The position numbers and the translations under genes are program-made. From Coniferiporia sulphurascens (Eukaryota > Basidiomycota > Agaricomycetes > Hymenochaetales > Hymenochaetaceae), in the NCBI GenBank assembly GCA_002794785.1, contig NBBA01000008.1:496001-560000 (forward strand): a stretch of 64,000 nt of DNA, written 5' to 3'. A model generated the notes under the pieces. That model did not search any database, was not told the origin of the DNA, and worked only from the letters and a program-made list of their open reading frames with translations. Positions within the stretch are counted from its first letter, which is position 1. Every line of letters starts with the position of its first letter. Below are positions 21,119 through 30,731 of the stretch, in pieces.

Positions 21119-23389
21119 ATGGTCGCACCTGCCTATTCTCCTACTACGAGCGCTCTGTCGTCTTCGCGCACGACGCTGAAAGACAACATTAAAGTAATCA
21201 AATCTTAGTCCGCCACCGCTTCCTCCGCTTAACAGACAGTCACCTATCTTAGTGCTTCGCTATCTGCCTCGTTGTCGCCGTTTCTAATTTCCAGTATGGG
21301 TTTGATACAGGTGTACGTGAAATGTATCAATTTTCAAATTATTATTGTGTGAAACTAACTCATTTGTACTTCTAGATCGTGAACGGGTTCCAGGCTATGC
21401 AGGGTTTTCTACGCGTGTTCGGTGTTCAGTCGGCTAGCGGAACATTCGTCATCGAAGTGGGTAATACAACTGGTTATTAGCGACTTTCGCCTTGATAACA
21501 GTGCGACGCTGCCGTCCGTCTTAGACGAAGTTCCAACAACTCATTACGAGTCTATTACAAGTCGGCCTTATCACTGCTTCAGTAGGAATCGGACCCTTCT
21601 CCACGTGGTTCGGCCGTCGTGCTGGCTTTGTGGTTGCATCCGTCATTGGGTGTATTGGTGTCACAATCCAAATACTCGTCACAGTTCAATGGCCTGTCTA
21701 TATTGGCCGTCTACTCCTTGGTGAGTCGGCTCCAGGGTGCTTAAATTTGCCAGTACACACAAATTTACACGCTACGAAAGGCATCTCCAATGGCATATAC
21801 GTCAACATGACCGTCCTATATATCAGTGAAGTCTCGCCAGCGCACTTGGTCTGTTTCCATGTTACATTTTGAAATGAATCGCTTCTGATACATTCATAAA
21901 GCGAGGTCTTATGGTGTCCGTTTTTCAACCTTTCGTTAATCTGGGGGGCTTCATAGGGGCCATAATTTCCAATGCACTGGAAAGCAACCTCACGAAGCAT
22001 TCATATCAGATTCAACTCGGAATCCTGTATATTGTGCCCGTGTGGCTTTTCTTCGTTATTTGGCTGGTCCCTGAGTCTCCGCGTTGGCTCGCGGTGAAGG
22101 GAAGAGAGCAAGAAGCCCAGCGTTCTTTGGTCCGACTGCGTCCGAAGGGAACCCCACTTCAGGAGATTGAAGAAGAATTAAGAAGTATACAGGATTCTAT
22201 ACTCGCTGAGAAACAAATTGCTGCCACTGCCGTCTGGAAGGACATTTGGAAGGGTGCGGACTTGGTGAATATCTCCTTTTTGTAACCAACACTGCACGAA
22301 CCTGATTGTATTTTTTCGAAGCGTCGTACCCTTCTTTGCGTAGCTTGTTCAACATTCCATGCTGCATCCGGGGTTAATTTTATTGTCGGCTGTAAGTAAC
22401 CATCACCCGTGATGTCCGTTTCGCGTAGCTGAAAGGTTTTCATTTCTGCATGCAGACGGAACATTCTTTTTCCAGATCGCTGGAACGACGAAACCATTTA
22501 CAGACACGATCATTCTGCAAAGCGTGAACGTCGGGACTTCCCTATGTGCACTTCCCCTCGCACGGCGCTTTGGGCGACGTACCCTCCTTCTATGGGGTTT
22601 CGGCGCTTCTACGTGTGCAATGTTTGTCGTTGCACTTACTTACACTGTCACTATTTCGTCTACTTCTGCTGCCTCCGGAAAAGCACTTGTTGCAATGCTG
22701 TGCGTGTTCCTTGGATCGTACGGCGCGACAATCGGCCCGCTAAGCTGGACGACGGCTGGAGAGATGTCCGCAAACCGCCTGCGCAGCTATTCGTTTGGTG
22801 CGGCGATGGCCGTTGGATTCTTCTTTGCTTGGCTCACTGTATTCACGACGCCCTACTTTATTAACACCGAGGGGTTGAACTGGGGCGCGAAGGGTAAGAG
22901 ACTTCCTCGTTAATCTTTATGATGGCTTATAAAAGGTACGGTGCAGTGGCCTGGATCTGGGCGCCGTCAAATCTGGTCACATTTGTTTTCATCTGTGAGT
23001 CGAAATCTCATGTTTTTACTTCTTGTATGCTGACCGGCATGTTGTTAAGTCTTCTTCCTTCCCGAGACGAAAGGGAGGACGCTTGAGGAGCTTGATGAGT
23101 TCGTGTTTCCGTTCCTCACTTGGCATAATGCGGTCCCTAACGTCTGGTCCATTTTGCCTCATAGACTGTTCTATAACTGTGTTCCCGCGCGCAAGTTTTC
23201 CTGTGAGCATTACATTTTAGTCGTTGGCTTCGCATCGGCCAAAGTTTTGGCTAATCACTTTATTCATCTTACAATGCAGCGTATAAATGCCGGTCTCAAT
23301 TTGAGTCGATCACCCCTGAGAAAGAGAGCGATGGAACGGTGACTCCCTTTGTGGAGTTGCCGCGCGAGAAGACCGACGAAGTTCTGTAG
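21119..23389 (+). CDS. MFS sugar transporter
   Basis: Predicted 531-aa plasma-membrane sugar:proton symporter of the major facilitator superfamily. Exons: 21119-21193, 21253-21312, 21376-21456, 21525-21720, 21781-21848, 21902-22264, 22322-22391, 22456-22893, 22947-22994, 23050-23098, 23165-23202, 23280-23389. Signatures in order are YGFDTG in TM1, WFGRRAG in the loop after TM2, RGLMVSVFQ near TM5, PESPRWL before the central loop, FGRRTLLLWG after TM8, and PETKGRTLEELDE with VPARKF at the C-terminus. This set fits fungal hexose or alpha-glucoside transporters; the sugar cannot be told from sequence. The acceptor at 22946 (GTGCAG), not the nearer AAAAG at 22935, keeps frame in intron 8. Divergent from the dioxygenase gene. 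Confidence 0.93.
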
Positions 23390-24691
23390 CGAAGAGTTTA
23401 ACATTAGGTTCTGTATTTTGAGATACGCTATTCCGAAAATGCGATTTTGTTCTATTAAATAAATATAACGAAACGATATAAATATAGTACGTGGTCATAA
23501 GACCTAACCACCTTACTAAGAAACGATAACGCAACGATAACGCCATATGATATAGGAGCTAGTTAGTTATAGTAATACTAGTCCACGGAACGTGTATATA
23601 AGGGAGCTGGTCTCGCCTAAGAAATACATTGGTTTACGCTGATAACCCACCTTGCCTGACTTTCACCACTGCACCTCAACATCTACCACAACGTGCGTAG
23701 ATTTTAAGATGTTCCCACTACATTGACGGAGGAACGGTGGCCCATTGGACCTGACGCTATGTACTAAGATTGGCATGAGCAAAAGTTTCCTGTTTTTAGT
23801 AGTCGCAAACTCGTGGCTATGCTATCTAGCTTCGCGGAAGTAACCAACCAACATTGTATGAACAATCTAAAAACGCCGGCTTCTGCATGGTATCATCTTA
23901 CTGAATGAGTTGATTGTCCGTAAATCTAAGGCGAGATCTGGCGGCTTGACCCAGAAGTTCGAAGGGTAGCTGCGTGGCTTGAGGCGGAAAAACTACATCT
24001 ATGATTCCTTATTCATTATACAATAAGCTTTGGCTTTTTTAAGAATGCTACCACAGGGAGGACACAGGAAATGGTGGAATTACCGATATCAACGCTCGTG
24101 GCTTTTGAGCAATTCAGGATTATGTAAGAAACGCGTTTGTCTGACCGTGATTGCCGAGATGCCGCTTACGAAATCAGAGTGTTTTGACTATTTCGGTTCC
24201 TACCGCGTTTGAAATCTCAAGCCACGATCAATACTGCAGGGCTTGAAACCTGTCCGCCTCCCAACATTGTAACAATCGGTAGCTCTGTTATAATGAAAAG
24301 CCGCGGACTAGCTGTCCGTTTCGAGCTTTGGCTCAAGCCACGGAACCAAAGTCATTATGCTAGGGCCGCCGCTTCATCCACTGAAATCCAAGCTTCAGAG
24401 TGCTCGGGCCACAACTTCAGCTTGGAGGACCCTGAGTGCCGCTTTAACCAACCGCTTTAACCACCCATCCCATTATCACTCTGAATCAAAGAGGTGATGA
24501 GTCCGTGGTTGGGCTCGGTTCCTTGGCCACAGAAAGTGGCTTAGACACCAACCCCCAGAGATTAAAATGCGCCCCGAAGGACGTCGAGATGTCCCAGAAA
24601 TCCCCAAGTCAATACGACGCACTACTACTCCGCTCTACCACTTCTCTCAATATCTTCCCTAAGAACCTAGCCCTCATTCGCAGTTATAAGA
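23390..24691. other. Gene-less stretch
   Basis: No supportable gene. Frames of 60-83 codons on the plus strand around 24.0-24.5 kb lack motifs. It includes the 3' region of the transporter and upstream DNA of the WPGY gene. Confidence 0.5.
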
Positions 24692-25357
24692 ATGGCCGGC
24701 ACCCTGTACGTGCACTGATTTATATGTTCATACTTCTGCCCGCAGTTGAACTTACACTTGGATATTTAGCTTTAAAATTCCTCAGAAGATGCACCAATTC
24801 AAGGAATACTTTGAAGCCCCGAGGATGGGAGACCTCAGCCCGATCTCAATGAGGCTCTCGGATGGTTCTGGAATCAATCTCCGTGAGGCAACGACGACAG
24901 ACAAAGTCACCCGCATTACGGGCGCGGATGAACCCGTCATTCAGAGAGTCAGATACTCGTCCATCACAGTCTGTGTAAACGTAAGCTGGATATACCACCG
25001 CGTACCACTTTTCAAATTATTCACGCACTTTACAGTGGCCCGGATACTCTGGGGTACGGTCCGTTGAGAAAATCCCTGTCGTCACCCAGCAAGGTCCCAT
25101 CAGCCGTGCCACACTCGCCATGATTGTCGCGAAGCAAGTCTCCGCACTCATCACTGTGAGCAATTATTTCTGTAGTCCCACAGCTCTCGTTTCTAAAAAA
25201 AATTCTTCAGAAATGCGGTGCGATCCCATGCTCAAGCAAGTATGCTGAGTACCGGATTAGTACCTCACGCGGGCTTTCGGTCAACAATGTCTACCTTTGT
25301 GGAATTCAGAACACCCTCGACGGTGTCTGGCAGGTTGATCTTGAGGCCTACATCTGA
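24692..25357 (+). CDS. Small WPGY-motif protein, family of unknown function (copy 1)
   Basis: Predicted 163 aa with no known function. Exons: 24692-24705, 24770-24980, 25036-25155, 25211-25357. Its paralogue at 42614-43374 has the same four-exon layout, an identical second-exon length of 211 nt and the same intron phases, which fixes the 14-nt first exon. Conserved blocks are an N-terminal SPISxxLxDGxGIxxREA region, WPGYSG at the start of exon 3, a Cys pair (KCGAIPC), and NNVYLCGIQNT with DGVWQV near the C-terminus. No signal peptide or membrane segment is seen. I recall similar small proteins, often in many copies, from Agaricomycete genomes; no biochemical role is known to me. Confidence 0.82.
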
Positions 25358-25741
25358 GCTGATGAGGCTAAAATGACTCGTCCAGTGTCAGAAATCTAAA
25401 GCACGTGCCATCATTGTATTGTATCACACTAGCAAACACATTCCACCCTTGTATTTCTTAGCCACTCTCCCATTCATTGCTGTTTTATATTCATCGCCTT
25501 TGAATCCTTGCATACTCCACACTGAACAATACCAAACATCTTTACCATTCATTCTCATAAGGCGCGGTTCCCAGCTTCAGATACTATTGCCAGTAATGGA
25601 CCGAATTTCGTCGAATTTGTTTTTATTCTCTTATTTGATATTTAACGGATGGATATCAATAAATATTTTCGCTATAGATGAATTGGTCGTAGAACTGCTA
25701 ACACTGCTCTCTTACACTAAGGCAAATTACAACCGATTACC

Positions 25742-27087
25742 TCAGCACGTCTTTCTTGCGGTGAAATCCCATTTCTGTGTCTCGTTGGAGTAAACGGCGC
25801 CCCATCCTTCGACGGTATCATCCCAGCTGCGCCACATCCACCCTATATTATTTTCTTTGAAGAAATCCTCGCAGTGGCTGTCGAGCAAGTCCCAGTACGC
25901 CTGTTCCGATGGTACGGACGCCACCACGGCAGGACTGTTGGGTGCAAATTCATCTTCGTTGCTTGGCCAGCCGGTCTGTATGAGAAAAAGTCAGAAAGCT
26001 TAGGTTCACAGTCCAAGCCTAGTGCATGAATCACCTGCGTGACTAAGAGCGGCTTTCCCTGTGCGATGCTTTTGTAATAATTCATATCGTTAATAAAGTC
26101 GCTCCAAGAGGTTGAGCTTCCACCGCTTTCCGCATCGAAAGCAAAGTATGGGAAGTTATTGATCATGAAGAAATCGACGGCGTCGACCATGGCGGTGATG
26201 TTCCCGGAGATTTGCCAACCATACGCAAGCTCCGAAGTCGAGACGGGGATGTCTGCGAGCCCCACCGCAGCGAAGTCTGCCTTCATCTTACGAATGTAAC
26301 TTGCCAGGTTGTCCGCGGAGCCGAAATCATTGTCATATAACGGCTGGTAAAGGATGATGAGAAGAAAGGACAGTCAATTTAAGCAGATTTGCCGCACCTC
26401 ATCACCTATAAGTTGCGGTTCAGTGAGACACGATGATATGCAGTTTTTAGAACACAGAAGAAATTACCGAGTGCTACTGCGAGAACGGGACCTGGATTGT
26501 TTATTACAGCCTTCGACGTTCGCTTAGCCTCGATTTCCAAAATGTCTCAAGGTCCTGTATGAAACACACCTGCGTAACGGCATTTATCTTCGGCACAGCC
26601 GTGTCCGCAAGAGTCTGATTCCCAATGAGTAGAGTCCAGACTAGCGGTATGATGTTGATTCCTGTGGCTCCTGCAGCTCGAATCACCTCTTCAAAGACAT
26701 GTCGACAAATTGTCAGTGCTGTCCACAAGGGACATAACTACGACGCGCATACGATCGTAATATGACACATCCGCGCCGTCACCACAGTAATCGAAGGTAA
26801 TCACGTTTCTCGCGCCTTTTAAACGCATTCGCCAGAAGTCGCGTTCCAGGTCTAAAGTAGATGGACAATTCTGAGTAGCCACGTGAGGTGATTAGTACGT
26901 TATTAGGGTCGGGACATTTAAAGATACAAACGTCAAGTGCGTAGACGAACCCTTCAAAAGCGTACATGCTCGTTATTTTGGACAAGCGAGATGCTGACGC
27001 CTCCTCTTCTCTGGGAATAGATGGGAAGGCAGATACTAGACCTTCAAGAATGGTAAATCCCAATGCATAAAGTGACAGTAGCTGCAT
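25742..27087 (-). CDS. GH17-like secreted glycoside hydrolase (copy 1)
   Basis: Predicted 328-aa secreted protein. Exons (minus): 26932-27087, 26753-26870, 26570-26688, 26468-26510, 26398-26405, 26035-26343, 25742-25975. It has a signal peptide of about 20 residues, then a TIM-barrel-like domain: GARNVITFDYC, VALGDEPLYDND (the likely acid/base Glu), AYGWQ, DAVDFFMINNFPYF, TGWPSN and IGWMWRSWDD. GH17 enzymes cleave beta-1,3-glucan, so a cell-wall role is the natural inference. The position normally held by the nucleophile Glu in xETGWPS is Gln (VTQTGWPS), so catalysis is uncertain. Exon 5 is only 8 nt. The copy at 55700-57050 has the same exon plan. Confidence 0.88.
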
Positions 27088-28088
27088 ATTGCACGATGTT
27101 TCCCAGACTAAAATGCACGGAGGCTCGATAAGAGTCTACTTTCGTCGGGTCAGAGGCGGCGTCCTTTTATTCACCATTCTGTGTATCTGGTACACACATG
27201 ATTGGTTAGAAAGGTCACCCTCCCTGGATCTACTGCCCTCAGAGTGACAGCGAGGGATTATTATGCTGGCCGGCTTGAATCCACTGATAACGGGAACCAG
27301 CTTATAGCCCCTGACAGCACGACGTCTTTGCGCCAGAGAACGACACTAAGAGGCGCGCGTAAAATTAAGCGGCTGGTTCTGATTTTCCGAAAACCGGAAA
27401 CATGACCTCAAGCCTTGTGCACTGTCGTCCGTGCTGGCCATATGACCCGGTTTCGATGAGCAGCAGAAGAACTCGCCAATTCAGAAGCATTTTGCTTTTA
27501 GGACAATCCGACGTGGACAGGGTACTCTCAGGATTCAAAAGAGTAGTAAAATGGAAGAAGATTGATCCTTGAAGGTTTTGCCCACGTGTGTGCACGCGCT
27601 TCCATCCGGATCCTCCTGAGTGTACCTCCAAGTCCGAGGATGAGACGCGCACAAAAGCGTCAAGTCGCCATGAACGTTCACAGTTGGTGTTGAGTTCTGA
27701 CCAGTACCCATGTTCTTCATCAAAGGAAGTATGGTTAGATTCGTCCAGCACGGAGACCCAGCCTCAAGTTAGTTTCTGAAAAGAACAAAGTCTGAGTCGG
27801 CAAAAGCGCTACAAGAAGTAGTACTAGCCTAAGAGAAAGATCGCAACTCGGTCAGCCGCTGATGGCGTCTTTCTATATCACGTGCTATGACGAATGTCAC
27901 GCTTATACCAGCCACCGAAAGCGCGTCCTCCGAAAACTCACTTTCGCTCTCTCTCACTTTCGTCTCTCCAGCCCAACTCGAAATCTTCCTCTTTCTGATA
28001 TTTAGACACTCCTTCTATACCACTTCATTTTTCAGTCTGGGTCTTGCTGCCCACAATCATCTGTGCTTTGTCTGGACTCACTTGCGCC
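27088..28088. other. Intergenic, between divergent genes
   Basis: About 1 kb between the GH17-like gene (minus) and the H2C2 protein gene (plus). No gene is supported; frames up to 128 codons have no motif. Confidence 0.5.
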
Positions 28089-29885
28089 ATGTCTCCTGGG
28101 CCTTCTCGACACTTTGGTGGGCCTAGCAGAGCGGTTAATTCACTCCCTTACAAGAAAAAGGCAACAAAGTCTCTCTGTAAATCCCGAAGGGCGAAAGGAA
28201 AGACAAGCCTTGACCTCATTGCTAAGCACGAACCTGATGAACACGCTTTTGATGACCGCGCCACCCACTTTTGGAATGTAACGACTCCGGCACTTACCTT
28301 GCCGTCTTTCAAGGTAGAGCCTTCTCGCGATGCCTTCCCTAGAGCAGAAAGTATTTTCAACGAAATCAGGCCACACTCCTCTCCCGATGAGGACGACCTT
28401 CAAGACGAAGAGGGCATGCCCACACGCTCTCAGTGGAGGGATATCATAGGAAGCTATCTGATGGGTTTGCACCCTAGCAAACGTGATAAAGCACTTATTA
28501 CGCGGTGCATGCACGAAATGATTTTCCATACGCTCGTCGACCCTGATGCGACGCGACTCGGCACTCCCCAATTCCGCTTTTGGGCCCGCAAGATGTTTCA
28601 GCTCGTTGAGGCAGGTGGTGCGCTCGTAATTACCAATGGCGGTCGTCCCGTCGCCGTTAAGGAGTATATTTATGACATCCTCTGCATGTGTCATGCTGAG
28701 TCTGGACACGCTGGTCGTGATAAGACCTGCAAGGTTCTTCGCGAGTACTACACTTGGATTCCGAAAGATCTCACTGCGAACTTTGTCAAAGCGTGCCCAA
28801 CCTGTAGACAAAAAAGGACCGGAGAAGCGGCCTTCGTTACGGAAAAAAAGCATCTAGCTCCTAGCGACACTTCTTCGAGACAACCCTATCTTCTTGAAGG
28901 TGATCGGTCTGCTGCTGGCTCTTCTCAATACTCCGTCAAACATGTTGAAGACTTCGGACGAAGTTCGAGTTCCTTCTATGGCCAACAGCCACTATTCCTG
29001 GTTAAATCAACACAACAAGACACTAGTTTCAATTTCTCTCATCCTGCTCGCCGCAATGACTTCTATTCAGAAGATGGATATAGCCTGGAAAGCTCCCTGG
29101 GCTCTAGTCTGCCCTGTGTTCGTCCCCCCCTTGCGGACGACTCGCTCCCGATTCCGCCTCATGCCAACAAATCTGAGTTTACCCTGCCTCCATTAAACAA
29201 CAATCCAGATAACAGCGATGTCAAGGTCGAGCATCGCTCGGAAGGCATGCGCTTATCATTACCACCTCTTATGCAGTTCCTATCACAGTCAGACATCGAT
29301 ACCGAAATGCAGATTCGAAGGGAACACAATCCACAGCGTTCTTGCGCGCCCTCTCCAGTAGTAGATATACCTATCGACCCGGCGCTCCTCTGCGCCAATG
29401 AAAGTCGTGGCTTCAGGTTGCGCAAGGTATCCCCAGAGTCCACCAGCTCCATCTCTGCCTGCTCTCCTAACATTTGCGACGGCTCGATGTCCGCGCTCGA
29501 GCCGCAGCCGCAGCCGCAACCTCCTGCCGAGTACCAGTCACCACGACATTCCGTGGCAACAGTCGATATTCCACTTGCGCAAATTCCGTACCCAAGTTTT
29601 GGTGTCTGGGAATATCGCGGCACAGTCAGCTCTTCTCGTTACGGTGTCAATGATGCTTTGTCCTTAACACTGACTACGGGCGAGCATGTGCCGTCAAAAG
29701 TTCATCAATTACCTAAAGCTTGCGCTTCTGACGAACACATTCGTTGCACGCTCCTCCAACAGGGCAACGACTCGTGCGATCTTGGTGTATCTGTGGATGC
29801 ACCGCCCCCGCCCTTGTATTCTCCAGTTCCCATCAAGCTTGAGGAAGCAAGTGCGATGCTGGAGCTTGCGACAAGGGTCCGCTGA
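28089..29885 (+). CDS. Protein with stand-alone integrase-type H2C2 zinc finger
   Basis: Single-exon gene, 598 aa from the ATG at 28089. Residues 202-239 form an H2C2 zinc-binding module like that at the N-terminus of retroviral/LTR integrases: His202-x4-His207-x28-Cys236-x2-Cys239, within GHAGRDKTCKVLREYYTW. No integrase catalytic core (DDE), reverse transcriptase or protease follows. The remaining 360 residues are rich in Ser and Pro with acidic patches, a QPQPQP stretch and no fold I recognise. The first 60 residues are basic (KKKATKSLCKSRRAKGK), which could be a nuclear signal. The layout suggests a host gene that captured an integrase zinc finger, perhaps as a DNA-binding or regulatory protein. 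Function is inferred only. No LTRs or other retroelement parts are seen nearby. Confidence 0.85.
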   Translation: MSPGPSRHFGGPSRAVNSLPYKKKATKSLCKSRRAKGKTSLDLIAKHEPDEHAFDDRATHFWNVTTPALTLPSFKVEPSRDAFPRAESIFNEIRPHSSPDEDDLQDEEGMPTRSQWRDIIGSYLMGLHPSKRDKALITRCMHEMIFHTLVDPDATRLGTPQFRFWARKMFQLVEAGGALVITNGGRPVAVKEYIYDILCMCHAESGHAGRDKTCKVLREYYTWIPKDLTANFVKACPTCRQKRTGEAAFVTEKKHLAPSDTSSRQPYLLEGDRSAAGSSQYSVKHVEDFGRSSSSFYGQQPLFLVKSTQQDTSFNFSHPARRNDFYSEDGYSLESSLGSSLPCVRPPLADDSLPIPPHANKSEFTLPPLNNNPDNSDVKVEHRSEGMRLSLPPLMQFLSQSDIDTEMQIRREHNPQRSCAPSPVVDIPIDPALLCANESRGFRLRKVSPESTSSISACSPNICDGSMSALEPQPQPQPPAEYQSPRHSVATVDIPLAQIPYPSFGVWEYRGTVSSSRYGVNDALSLTLTTGEHVPSKVHQLPKACASDEHIRCTLLQQGNDSCDLGVSVDAPPPPLYSPVPIKLEEASAMLELATRVR

Positions 29886-30731
29886 TCATGACTACGGATC
29901 GATGATGCAAGCGTTGATTTCTGCGACCACATCTCCAGGTACGTACCTATATTTAACGCACAACAAAAATCCAGTGCCAACGCCCTTTTACACAGGCCTC
30001 ACTGTGATTTGTGATTATCGACCGTCAAATTCGACGTCGCGGGCTTCGTGCCACTTAGTTTTCCCACCGATTCGTATGGCCTTGCGCAGTAATATACGTC
30101 CTCTTCTATAGCACTAGAACTGTTTTATAATTGTAATCTCGGTAGCCTCGCTGTAACTTAAGTCCTCTTCTTCACGATTACCACTTCCGTATTGGTCATC
30201 ATTAGCCCCCAAAACTCTCCAAATGTAACAACAACGACCGGAAACTCTAATTGTGATGAATTTGCTCATTTCAGACATAGATCGCGGCATTCCTAGCAAC
30301 TCAAAAAAACTCGGGCGAACTCGGAGCTGAACATACAGTAAATAGAAGGTAATATTCAACAGCGCGGATGACAAGAGGGGCGCATTAGGGTATGGCGGCG
30401 GAGCTAGCACATTAGTCATGAGAAGAAGCCCGGCATGAAATCGGCGAGGGAAGGGGGGAGATATTTAACAAGGATAAAAGCGGACGGAAACGGAGGGTTG
30501 AGAGAAGTGGAAATAAGGGCAAAAAAAAGACATGATTGGGTGTAGCTATTGTGACAGAGTGGTATGGAGAATGACGGAGAGTTGAGCGGACAATAGAGAA
30601 AGAGAGAAATGGGGAACTAAAGTCTCATTGGTGATTAGAACAGGTTCATATTTAACGAGAGCCTAAATCGCAGCGCCTGGGCAAAAACATCGCTAGTTAG
30701 AGAACCATCCGCAGAAGAATTAAAAGATGGC
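29886..30731. other. Intergenic, convergent 3' ends
   Basis: Between the H2C2 gene (plus) and the kinase gene (minus). No gene seen; it probably holds both 3' UTRs. Confidence 0.55.

Noticed and set aside
22894..22946. Apparent frameshift in the sugar transporter
   Set aside because: Disappears when the acceptor GTGCAG at 22946 is used instead of AAAAG at 22935; the protein then reads NWGAKVAWIWAPSN.
28044..28088. Longer N-terminus for the H2C2 protein
   Set aside because: The upstream start would be CTG; the first ATG in frame is at 28089.
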